Shown here piece by piece: positions 14,177 to 22,010 of a DNA stretch of 42,345 bases. Under the pieces are notes generated by a model, which was not told the DNA's origin, did not search any database, and was given only the letters and a program-made list of their open reading frames with translations. The first letter of the stretch is position 1, and each line of letters begins with the position of its first letter. The stretch comes from a virus, in the IMG/VR virus record IMGVR_UViG_3300010403_000013, positions 1 through 42,345 of that record. One strand, written 5' to 3'. The position numbers and the translations under genes are program-made.

Positions 14177-16329
14177 CTAATGGCCTCCAAAATTTCTATT
14201 CTTGATTTAAGTTCTTGAACTGCAGATACTAATGGCACAATTATTTGCGTATATGAAACAGAATCTGGAATATATTCACCATCAATATCAGCATAGATTG
14301 TGAGTATTTTAGATATCTCTGCCATTTCTTCGGCAATGAATCCGTAATTTATTCTGTTCTGATCTTCATGGGATAATTTGGATCTATAGGTAATTGGTCT
14401 CATGGACCAAACAGGATTCATTCCTTCAATATCTTTGATATCTGTTTTATATCTCTTTGAAGAAGTAACTTTCAAAAGATTATTTGATCCATCGAGAGTA
14501 ACGTTGTTTACTAATGCTCCAGTTATTATATTTGGCATCTGGATATTACCTGTGCCACTAATGGTAATACAGCGCTGCATACCGCCGCCAGCAGCGCGGA
14601 CTCGCCATTCTGCAATGCAGTCAGGCGATGCCGCTGTTCCATTATTTCGAACGGCAAGTTCGGTAACAGATGTATCACCGCTCGTGCGAGCTTTATTTAC
14701 AGATATTGCTGAATAATTTGTTACATCCGTAAGAGCGAAAGCTTGATTAGCTGCGAAGGTCATGATGGTAAGCTGAGGGACTCCGGAAAAGGCCGCTGCC
14801 TGTCCATAGGCTACATGAGTTACGGAGGCTCCTCCAGTATTTGCTCCGAATGTCCAAGCGCCATCGACAGTGCAATTGCCAACACTTATTGTTGATGCTA
14901 CTGCTGTATCAGCTGTTTGCGCTGAAGCGGAAGTTTTAAAATCAAATGCTGTTGCTGTACCGGATCCTGAAGATGCAACAGTCAGAAAACTTGTTCCAGA
15001 AGCCGTGGACATCGCTCTATCGGTGTTATCGCCAGATCTATAAACATTTGCGCCTATTTTTATATTGGACGTAGAATTAATGGAACCGCCAGTGCCTGTC
15101 CCATTTCTCACGAATATGGCGCCATAGGAAGTATGATAGCCAGCTGTATTGCCTAGGCCAGCAGTTCCACCGAAAGTCCAAATACCGAGTCTTGTTCCCG
15201 ATAGAATTGCTGTTCCTGCGCCTGTCCTGAATCTAAATGCATCAAAGGTTAATGTCGTATGGGCAAGATTATCTTGCTGCCGAACGTCAAACAACATGTC
15301 GCTATTGCTGTTTCCGTTATCGGTCATAGCGTAAAATGAAAGGCCTCTATTGGTGCTTGCTCCGTTATTTGTCCTTCCGATTATTTGGCCGCCACCGCTA
15401 CCATCATTTCCAATACGTAATGTATTAACTGTTGCAGCAGTAACGTCACTGGGATTTGCAGTATATTCAGTATTTGATGTAGCAATATCTATTGTAATTG
15501 CGCCGTTTGGAAGTGTGGTTTTATTAAAACCAAGCTTTCCAAATATCGTATGGGAAATATTTCCGGTTGTAGGACCAAAGACCCATGATCCATCGACTGT
15601 GCATGATCCTTTGGATCCAACTGAACTTACTGTAGCATCGGCTGTTTGAGCAGTAGAAGAAGTCACGAAATCAAATGCAATAGCAGTTCCAGTTCCTGCA
15701 GAGGAAACCAATAAATAACTAACACCCGAAGCAGTCACCATTGCTCTATCTGTATTATCGCCTGCACGATATATATTAGAACCAATCTTAATATTCGAAG
15801 ATGAATTTACGGAACCACCTGTGCCTGATCCATTTCTAATATTAAATGCGCCATATGAGGTATGATAACCAGTAGACGTGCCAAGACCTGTTGTAGGACC
15901 AAAGATCCATTTTCCAGGGGAGGAATAGCCACCAACGTTTATGCCATTGGCAGCAAATCCTAAAGAATTTGGTCCAGGTCGATAAAACCCTGTTCCACTT
16001 CCATCATCGTCTGATGCAAATCCGATAGAGGGAACGCCAACAGTTCCATTTGGAAGCAATACCTTTGTAGTAAATGATGGGGAATCGATAGGAGCTTGCT
16101 CGGTATCCTCATCGATCAGTTCATCAGTTACACTTTCAAGGTAATTAATCCAAAGCTTAACGTTATATTGCCATCCATTCTGATGCTGAAGGGTTGGCTT
16201 TTCTGGAACGCCAGTCACAAGGTTGTTGTGAGTTGTCCATCCCCAGGTCTTTTGCTGCGCTGTCGGCTGGAGTTTTAAGGCAGTAAAGCCAGTTGCCCAG
16301 TCGACCGATTCTACGGGTTTTATTGCCAT
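14173..16329 (-). CDS. Tail fibre with S74 intramolecular chaperone, 718 aa
   Basis: The C-terminal 97 residues are a typical S74 (ICA) domain. SSKRYKTDIKDI at 623-634 contains the Ser-Lys region where the chaperone cuts itself off. GFIAEEMAEI at 663-672, the SVSYTQIIVPLVSAVQELK helix and a final coiled coil are also typical. The middle has two copies of a 115-residue Gly/Ser/Thr-rich unit at 141-256 and 384-498. The N-terminus (VDWATGFTALKLQPTAQQKT) probably joins the baseplate. The fibre should fold as a trimer and shed the chaperone. It lies just after the DUF2612 protein in the late operon. Confidence 0.9.
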   Translation of the reverse strand: MAIKPVESVDWATGFTALKLQPTAQQKTWGWTTHNNLVTGVPEKPTLQHQNGWQYNVKLWINYLESVTDELIDEDTEQAPIDSPSFTTKVLLPNGTVGVPSIGFASDDDGSGTGFYRPGPNSLGFAANGINVGGYSSPGKWIFGPTTGLGTSTGYHTSYGAFNIRNGSGTGGSVNSSSNIKIGSNIYRAGDNTDRAMVTASGVSYLLVSSAGTGTAIAFDFVTSSTAQTADATVSSVGSKGSCTVDGSWVFGPTTGNISHTIFGKLGFNKTTLPNGAITIDIATSNTEYTANPSDVTAATVNTLRIGNDGSGGGQIIGRTNNGASTNRGLSFYAMTDNGNSNSDMLFDVRQQDNLAHTTLTFDAFRFRTGAGTAILSGTRLGIWTFGGTAGLGNTAGYHTSYGAIFVRNGTGTGGSINSTSNIKIGANVYRSGDNTDRAMSTASGTSFLTVASSGSGTATAFDFKTSASAQTADTAVASTISVGNCTVDGAWTFGANTGGASVTHVAYGQAAAFSGVPQLTIMTFAANQAFALTDVTNYSAISVNKARTSGDTSVTELAVRNNGTAASPDCIAEWRVRAAGGGMQRCITISGTGNIQMPNIITGALVNNVTLDGSNNLLKVTSSKRYKTDIKDIEGMNPVWSMRPITYRSKLSHEDQNRINYGFIAEEMAEISKILTIYADIDGEYIPDSVSYTQIIVPLVSAVQELKSRIEILEAIR
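14836..15180 (-). repeat. Internal repeat unit 2 of the S74 fibre
   Basis: This codes residues 384-498, from WTFGGTAGLGNTAGYHTSYG to GAWTFGANTG, and aligns along its length with unit 1 at 15562-15909, sharing NIKIG-N-YR-GDNTDRAM-TASG and CTVDG-W-FG. Confidence 0.85.
15562..15909 (-). repeat. Internal repeat unit 1 of the S74 fibre
   Basis: This codes residues 141-256, from WIFGPTTGLGTSTGYHTSYG to GSWVFGPTTG. The two units are about 140 residues apart, so the fibre shaft seems to have grown by duplication of this block. Confidence 0.85.
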
Positions 16330-16343
16330 GAGCTTTCACTCCA

Positions 16344-17441
16344 TTATGAAATGAGGACGGAGTATCGACCGCCACCGGAAGTTGCATATATATCGGGAAA
16401 ACCAGAACTATCTTCTATAAAAGTCTTGCCAAGTCCAGACGGATTATTCGTCGTCCAAAGCGCTGCATCGGCTTCTGTGTAAGCGACGAATTCAGCATTT
16501 AAAATCTCTGGCGTCACAATAGTAGAATTGATTTGAACCGCAGACTTGGTTTGTCCAGAAGAGACAACGGCAAATGAATGCTGCTGATAATTGCCGATAA
16601 CCGTCATTGTATAAACGTTAACGGCATCTAGGACAATCAGCCTTATCTTGTTTTGCGCCGTATCTTTATTTGTGAATTCAAATGTCCCTCCGATAACAGC
16701 GAAACTTAACAGTAGCTCAGCATTCCACGTTAGATTGGCATTTGATGTAATGATGTTAACCACTAAATCCTGCTTTGGATCCCCACTCACGCTTGTCAGA
16801 AATACCCTATTAGCAGTTGTGATGGAGGCCGGAAGCGGGAATACATAGCCGAGGTAAAAGCTATCTGGGACTGAAATCGGAACCGCTACGGCATAGCCTT
16901 CCGAGTTAGGCCTATTGTCACCCACAAAGCTAAAGGTAGGATCAGAAAAACTATCTGAGATAATAAAGGAAATGAATTCAATTCCTGCTGACTTTGTTAA
17001 ATTCACAACGTCAAAGACAACCTGCTGGCCGAAGGTGAAATCAGGCCCGAAAATCGTGACAGTGAATTGCCCTTCTGCCGGTGTCTCATCAATAAAGACA
17101 TCTTCTGCTGAAACCGTGAGCATGATGACAGCCTTGACGTCTTGAGCTGTTCCATTTGAGTTATAGGCGGCAGCAAGAGCATTGAGCAAAGCTCTAAATA
17201 GATCGTCATTGGGAGGCCTGGTCTTTGAATTTAAGATCCTCCCAATTCCATTTAATTGAGCTCCATCGGCGGTCTGAAGGGATGTTTCCGTAAGAAACAA
17301 AAAGGCTTGCGCCTCAAGCTCATTTATCTCTCTTAAGAAAGATTCTATGAAAGCCTTAAATACTGGAGATTTTCGATACTGATAGAGAATGTTCTCCTCT
17401 CCATCAGTTATATGATCAACTATTTCTAGCTCTTTAGTCAT
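16344..17441 (-). CDS. Baseplate protein, DUF2612-like, 365 aa
   Basis: Residues 1-120 match the DUF2612 pattern found just after baseplate J in many contractile phages: ENILYQYRKSPVFKAFIESF, then LQTADGAQLNGIGRIL, then RPPNDDLFRALLNALAAAYN and SNGTAQDV. The remaining 240 residues are beta-rich and look like a fibre-attachment part. It probably links the baseplate wedge to the fibre encoded next. The spacing to baseplate J is 11 bases. Confidence 0.8.
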   Translation of the reverse strand: MTKELEIVDHITDGEENILYQYRKSPVFKAFIESFLREINELEAQAFLFLTETSLQTADGAQLNGIGRILNSKTRPPNDDLFRALLNALAAAYNSNGTAQDVKAVIMLTVSAEDVFIDETPAEGQFTVTIFGPDFTFGQQVVFDVVNLTKSAGIEFISFIISDSFSDPTFSFVGDNRPNSEGYAVAVPISVPDSFYLGYVFPLPASITTANRVFLTSVSGDPKQDLVVNIITSNANLTWNAELLLSFAVIGGTFEFTNKDTAQNKIRLIVLDAVNVYTMTVIGNYQQHSFAVVSSGQTKSAVQINSTIVTPEILNAEFVAYTEADAALWTTNNPSGLGKTFIEDSSGFPDIYATSGGGRYSVLIS

Positions 17442-17452
17442 CTCACATCCTG

Positions 17453-18925
17453 CTAAGAAATATTGACTATAACGTTTCCAGCCGTTATTTGAGCCACTTC
17501 AGTTGGATCGATAGGCGTATTTGTTGCTGCTGGAGTCCCTGCAGCTACGGTCGTCTGAAGGATCGTCAATGTTAAGATTCCTGGAATTGTATTAACAGGT
17601 GAATAAAGCATGTGATTCAATACGTCGTCGCCAAGCTCAAGCGTTGCAAAATAGGCAACAATGGAATCTTTGATCTGTTGGATACCATCGGTTGGAAAAA
17701 GGATGGCATTAATTGTGATATTGACAACGACCTGCATAGGCACTGGATCAGGTGAACTGAAGGCAAGCGTATCCGCTAGACCATTAACATCGGTTATATT
17801 GCCAACCCTAACAGCTTCTGGATCCACCGTTGTGACAACGCCTATACCCAATGGCTTTGAATTATAGATAGTCTGAGCAATGACGTCATCATCTCCACCC
17901 GTGACAAAGATCTCGAAGCTATGGGGAGGCCTTCCATCGGCATCGGTAGAGCTCGTATCGTTTTCAATGATCGATACGTTGGTGACCTCTGGGATGAGAC
18001 TCACCGCCTCTTTGATACCGCCAACGGTCGAGGTGCCGACCTTTTGAAGCTCTTCCGACCTTCTTTCCCTGAGCTGGGCATCGGTCTCGCGATCAGTTCC
18101 CACTGCTCCCTCGTCAATATTGATGACTTGGTTAAGACCCGTGACGGTTGAAACGATGGTCGCAATGCTCCGAATGGGTGCTGTCAGATAGCCTGGAAGA
18201 GTTGCAAGCGTTAAGGCTGACTCTTCATTTGAAAAGTTAGCTGTGACCGTCAAAAGGCTACCGGAAGAACTTGTTAGAACATTGTCCGAAAGAGTCGGCT
18301 CAGTATCAGGGAGAGTATGAGCTCTAAAAAATATATGCACAGCACCTGAAACATTGAATTGCCCCCTTACCTCGACATCAGTCACAAGCGGAATCTCAGC
18401 TAGGATAGCCGACTCTATTTCCGAAGGCGTATCGTCCCAGTTGATGACAACTTCATAGCTTGGATCAATATTTAAAATGATCGTCCCAGAGGCCGCGATG
18501 CCATTTGCCAATAGGAGTAAGGCGTTCCCAGAGATCACGCTTTCCGTGGTAGGGATAGAAAATGTCCTTCCAGTTCCCGTCTTTTCAAAGACGGCTCCAA
18601 CCGGGACGACGGTATCTATGACTCCACTGAAATAGAGCTGCGCCTGTGCCGATGTCTCAGCCTTTCGCACCGTATTGGTGATGGCCGAAACATTATCAAG
18701 GGAGGTTCCACTCGCCGTGTCTGGATAGAAGCTATTATAGGTTGCCTCCAATGCCTCCCAAGCCGAGAATAATTCATTGCTCACTATATCGACAAATTGC
18801 CCTACTCGACTCGTAGGTGAGGTATCGATATCAGCTGAAACGCTGTCTCTTAGATTATTAGCGATTGTCGTCCTTATCTCACTCAAGGTCTTTATTTGAA
18901 AACCTGTATCGGTCAATCCAGCCAT
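17453..18925 (-). CDS. Baseplate J-like wedge protein, 490 aa
   Basis: This is a typical baseplate J (P2 gpJ / Mu gp47) protein. The N-terminal GFQIKTLSEIRTTIANNLRD is followed by DTSPTSRVGQFVDIVSNELF and WEALEATYNSFYPDTASGTS, then the barrel with VPVGAVFEKTGTGRTFSIPT. The conserved GTDRETDAQLRERRSEELQK segment lies near residue 270. It forms the wedge that opens on contraction. One base is shared with the gp25-like gene upstream, and length is normal. Confidence 0.95.
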   Translation of the reverse strand: MAGLTDTGFQIKTLSEIRTTIANNLRDSVSADIDTSPTSRVGQFVDIVSNELFSAWEALEATYNSFYPDTASGTSLDNVSAITNTVRKAETSAQAQLYFSGVIDTVVPVGAVFEKTGTGRTFSIPTTESVISGNALLLLANGIAASGTIILNIDPSYEVVINWDDTPSEIESAILAEIPLVTDVEVRGQFNVSGAVHIFFRAHTLPDTEPTLSDNVLTSSSGSLLTVTANFSNEESALTLATLPGYLTAPIRSIATIVSTVTGLNQVINIDEGAVGTDRETDAQLRERRSEELQKVGTSTVGGIKEAVSLIPEVTNVSIIENDTSSTDADGRPPHSFEIFVTGGDDDVIAQTIYNSKPLGIGVVTTVDPEAVRVGNITDVNGLADTLAFSSPDPVPMQVVVNITINAILFPTDGIQQIKDSIVAYFATLELGDDVLNHMLYSPVNTIPGILTLTILQTTVAAGTPAATNTPIDPTEVAQITAGNVIVNIS

Positions 18926-19317
18926 TAGACAACCACTCCTATTTCCCCAGCAATGAGCTCATCACTTGTCGAACTATTACAGACAAACCTAACGCGCATC
19001 TCACGCGTCGTCCGTTCGAAATCAAATTCTAAGGTCTCAACCGCAACTATACCCTCAACGGATAGGATGGCATTGCGAAAAATCGTATCTGCTAATTCCA
19101 GAGTTGGAATCTTATCAGCAAAAAGCGATTGGAAATAGGGTACTCCTACCGTTGGCGAATCCTTTGAGTCGAGGAACCATTCCCCTAAAAACGTCTTTAA
19201 ATAGGCCGTTACGCGTTGCCTTAGGACCTCCGATCTTGAATGATCGGAAGTAAAATATAGGTCATTATCGCGCAGCTCGATATCATTCAGTGTTTCATTG
19301 AAAAATATATCTGTCAT
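18925..19317 (-). CDS. gp25-like baseplate wedge protein (Mu gp46 type), 130 aa
   Basis: The small protein has the W/gp25 layout: DIELRDNDLYFTSDHSRSEV, then LRQRVTAYLKTFLGEWFLD with a conserved Leu-Gly-Glu-Trp turn, then VPYFQSLFADKIPTLELADT and a closing beta pair (IVAVETLEFDFERTTREMRV). The EWFLD region corresponds to the conserved lysozyme-like/EPR surface of gp25 that starts sheath assembly. It lies between spike and baseplate J, the usual place. Confidence 0.9.
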   Translation of the reverse strand: MTDIFFNETLNDIELRDNDLYFTSDHSRSEVLRQRVTAYLKTFLGEWFLDSKDSPTVGVPYFQSLFADKIPTLELADTIFRNAILSVEGIVAVETLEFDFERTTREMRVRFVCNSSTSDELIAGEIGVVV

Positions 19318-19324
19318 AATGCAC

Positions 19325-20107
19325 CTATTCTAGTTTGACGATTTGGGAGTTTTCATCAGGTAGCGCCGACTTTACTGATGCTAACGCTGATTCAACGGGA
19401 GTTGTCACGATTGTGGATACGATTGGAGCACCGGGGCCTGGCGCAGCTGTTACTAAAATAGATCCAGCAGTTATCAATGCAACAAGGTCATTAATAGCAT
19501 CTATCAAATCCTCAAGATTAGCTTGCAATACAGAACCCAGGACCGCTGGATCAGTCGGAGAGCCTTCCTTGGAAAGATTGATATGCTCAGATTTGATATC
19601 GACCTTATTAGGCGCCGAGATCTCTAGCTCTTCTCCTCCCGAGAGCTTGAATTTCTTCGTTGCTCTAAAATCAACGCCATCAGGAGGCGGGTCAAGTGGC
19701 TCTGAAATCGGATAAGCGCCAGGTATAGCGAATGCGTCCGAAATATCAAAGATTCGGTTATCTGATGGAGGCAATCCAGGGCCCTGATCTTTCCACTTAT
19801 CAAGAGAGCGCTGTGAAAAACATAGGAGAACATGGTCACCCTCTGCCAATGGAAAACTAAACGATCCCGCTGCTGACCTCTGATAAATGACTGGAACGTC
19901 GCTGAGCAAAGGAAGCTTTACGATAGTCTTATCTTTTAGCTGCCTATCGATTGACGGCTGAACTGATATGGTCTGCGTCGCAGGGTCGAAGGTCTTAACA
20001 ACGCCAGGTAGATGAACAAACATTTCGAGCTGAGCTTTCCTAACAGAGGCCATCACGGCATCAGCTAGGGTTATATTGGTTCCAGAATTGGCTGAGTTAT
20101 CTCTCAT
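19325..20107 (-). CDS. Baseplate spike protein, Gp138 N-terminal-domain type, 260 aa
   Basis: I start at ATG 20107, which overlaps the hub stop as ATGA and has GAGGG seven bases upstream, rather than the in-frame ATG 27 bases earlier. The OB-fold reads LPGVVKTFDPATQTISVQPS, then VPVIYQRSAAGSFSFPLAEG, DHVLLCFSQRSLDKW and FDISDAFAIPGAYP, the Gp138/gpV-like spike base. A repeat-like shaft (KFKLSGGEELEISAPNKVDI KSEH) and a Pro/Val-rich end follow. It is the central spike that pierces the outer membrane. Confidence 0.85.
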   Translation of the reverse strand: MRDNSANSGTNITLADAVMASVRKAQLEMFVHLPGVVKTFDPATQTISVQPSIDRQLKDKTIVKLPLLSDVPVIYQRSAAGSFSFPLAEGDHVLLCFSQRSLDKWKDQGPGLPPSDNRIFDISDAFAIPGAYPISEPLDPPPDGVDFRATKKFKLSGGEELEISAPNKVDIKSEHINLSKEGSPTDPAVLGSVLQANLEDLIDAINDLVALITAGSILVTAAPGPGAPIVSTIVTTPVESALASVKSALPDENSQIVKLE

Positions 20108-20955
20108 ACGAAAGCCCTCACCGTCGTGATCCAATCGCCTGAAAAGCTATTGCCAGAAAATGTTACTGTAGAAATAGTATATCGACCGCTGGCTTTCTTA
20201 GAAGTCAAATTGAGAATTCTTCTGGGAGCGAAGTTATGATTCAAGATCGATTTTACTTCTACGCCTTGCTTTTTTTCATCTTTGCCTTTTATTTCTTCTT
20301 TGATTTGGTGTGGTGATCCTATCATCCCATTCGATGGCGATAGATTTATTACCGAATCCAAAACAAATCCACCTGTTGGCAAAATAGTTATCACGCCATT
20401 GTCAACAATATAAATATGCTTAATAGGCGTTAAATACTGCAACAAGATCTCGTATGGATCTCCAACGAGTGTGACGGCTGATTTATATGAAATGATTTCT
20501 GGAATAACGTAGGGGTTTTTGCCTTCCACTTCTGGAAGATTATCTATAATGAACTTCACCAATTCATCGATAATTTGAATATTCGTCGAACCCTTTGACA
20601 AAGATTTATTAATTTGAATAGGAACCGGTGGCCTGGTTTCTACCTCTATCGTTACGGCCACTTCAGATCCATTTATATCGACGCTTGTATTATTGATTCT
20701 TCCAATGAGAATGATACCGGTTTTCTTATGATATCCTGCTTCAAGTCGAAGGAACTCTGACGCCTGGATCTTAGCTATGGTTGATTCATTTGGGTTATAT
20801 ATTTTCACAGTTGCTGGGTTAGATTGCTCTGTATCACTTTTTTGAATATTGAATTCAATAGCTAATCCAGGAGTATCTCTATTCTGAATTAGAGATAGAG
20901 CCTTTCCTGATTTAGGCGAAATCGTTAAGTCATATGATCTAAAATAACTAGACAT
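20104..20955 (-). CDS. Baseplate hub protein, 283 aa
   Basis: The protein has the fold of P2 gpD / Mu gp44-type hubs as far as motifs show: RSYDLTISPKSGKALSLIQN, LAIEFNIQKSDTEQSNPATV KIYN, a barrel with GYHKKTGIILIGRINN, and DPYEILLQYLTPIKHIYIVD. The last 50 residues form an ordered domain (RRILNLTSKKASGRYTISTV). It should connect the tube to the spike encoded downstream. One base is shared with the plug-like gene upstream. Confidence 0.8.
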   Translation of the reverse strand: MSSYFRSYDLTISPKSGKALSLIQNRDTPGLAIEFNIQKSDTEQSNPATVKIYNPNESTIAKIQASEFLRLEAGYHKKTGIILIGRINNTSVDINGSEVAVTIEVETRPPVPIQINKSLSKGSTNIQIIDELVKFIIDNLPEVEGKNPYVIPEIISYKSAVTLVGDPYEILLQYLTPIKHIYIVDNGVITILPTGGFVLDSVINLSPSNGMIGSPHQIKEEIKGKDEKKQGVEVKSILNHNFAPRRILNLTSKKASGRYTISTVTFSGNSFSGDWITTVRAFV

Positions 20956-21284
20956 TAGAATAAACTCACATAAAACATTGAAACATCTAAACCAAAATTA
21001 TAAAACGTTGGATCTTGCCCAAAGTTATTTACATCCAAAACTATCGTATCGCCAAATGGCAATAGGTCATCAAACTTGAACCTAGTAAACATATTTTCAA
21101 CGTTTGTAAGGCATGGTATGCCAGCGATCAGAATGTTTTTGTCGGAATCCTTGAGCGTGACAAACCAGGTATCTATTCTTTTGTTATAGTGAAACTCAAG
21201 ATAATGCCTAACCCCATCCAAAACCAAGGAGAATTCATATTCTGTCACCGATGCAACGACTAGTGGGACTTCTTTTAGACTCAA
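20955..21284 (-). CDS. Baseplate plug-like protein (DUF6983 type), 109 aa
   Basis: The sequence YEFSLVLDGVRHYLEFHYNK then RIDTWFVTLKDSDKNILIAG IPC is typical of the small baseplate plug proteins that sit between the Dit-like protein and the hub. It is beta-rich and has no signal. The expected role is to close the tube end before contraction. Order and length fit the family. Confidence 0.8.
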   Translation of the reverse strand: MSLKEVPLVVASVTEYEFSLVLDGVRHYLEFHYNKRIDTWFVTLKDSDKNILIAGIPCLTNVENMFTRFKFDDLLPFGDTIVLDVNNFGQDPTFYNFGLDVSMFYVSLF

Positions 21285-21288
21285 TTTT

Positions 21289-22008
21289 TTATCCTCCTAG
21301 TACGCTGCGATACATATTTTTCTTCGCCGTATCATCCCTTAGTTCCGTAAGCGTCCTCTTTTGAGCTTTATTTTTTTGATCAGCAGTATTGGCTTTATTA
21401 TTAGCCATAAGCGTTTGGGCGCCTTTATCCAAAATTCCTGCTATTACTTCAGCACTCCCTATTGTGACTATAATAACCTGCCTGAGAGACAGCTCAAATC
21501 TTATCGATTGTCCTGTTGATTTATCTCTAGGAACCGTAAGGGATTCTATAACAAATGGAGCATTTTCATCTAAGCCTAATGATTTAAAACCATCCTTAGC
21601 ATAATGGCTCTTTACAATTACTGGGGTTGCTTTAGCCATCCATTCCTGGAGCTTATCAAATGCCTTTTGACTTTTGGTCCGAGTATTTGATCCAACAAAC
21701 CTTGCTCCAATTGCACCTATTGGAGAACCTAGAAGGGAATCAAACGTATCGGCATAGCTCATTGAAGCATCCGATATCACGCCACTCATTGAAATTCGAA
21801 ACGATTCCCTTGAAGCATGTTCTCCTAGTTGAGCTCCTTGCTCTACTGGGTAATTGGTTACTGATGCGCTTGTGGTATACGATTCATTTAGAACGACTTC
21901 AGCCTGAATGAATTCGGTTCCCTCGATCAGGTTATTATCTAAATCATAGACCATCTCGATAAGTTTCATCGTCTGAGTGTCAAATAATACGTTCTTTAAA
22001 AATGCCAT
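21289..22008 (-). CDS. Dit-like tail protein, 239 aa
   Basis: The N-terminal half is a Dit-like domain of contractile phages: NVLFDTQTMKLIEMVYDLDN is followed by FIQAEVVLNESYTTSASVTN YPVEQGAQ and HASRESFRISMSGVISDA. The pattern of defining a ligand protein with PVE-G is usual. The central part (KAFDKLQEWMAKATPVIVKS) and the FVIESLTVPRDKSTGQSIRF segment complete the fold. The C-terminus is charged and helical. It follows the tape measure gene by two bases. Confidence 0.8.
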   Translation of the reverse strand: MAFLKNVLFDTQTMKLIEMVYDLDNNLIEGTEFIQAEVVLNESYTTSASVTNYPVEQGAQLGEHASRESFRISMSGVISDASMSYADTFDSLLGSPIGAIGARFVGSNTRTKSQKAFDKLQEWMAKATPVIVKSHYAKDGFKSLGLDENAPFVIESLTVPRDKSTGQSIRFELSLRQVIIVTIGSAEVIAGILDKGAQTLMANNKANTADQKNKAQKRTLTELRDDTAKKNMYRSVLGG

Positions 22009-22010
22009 CT

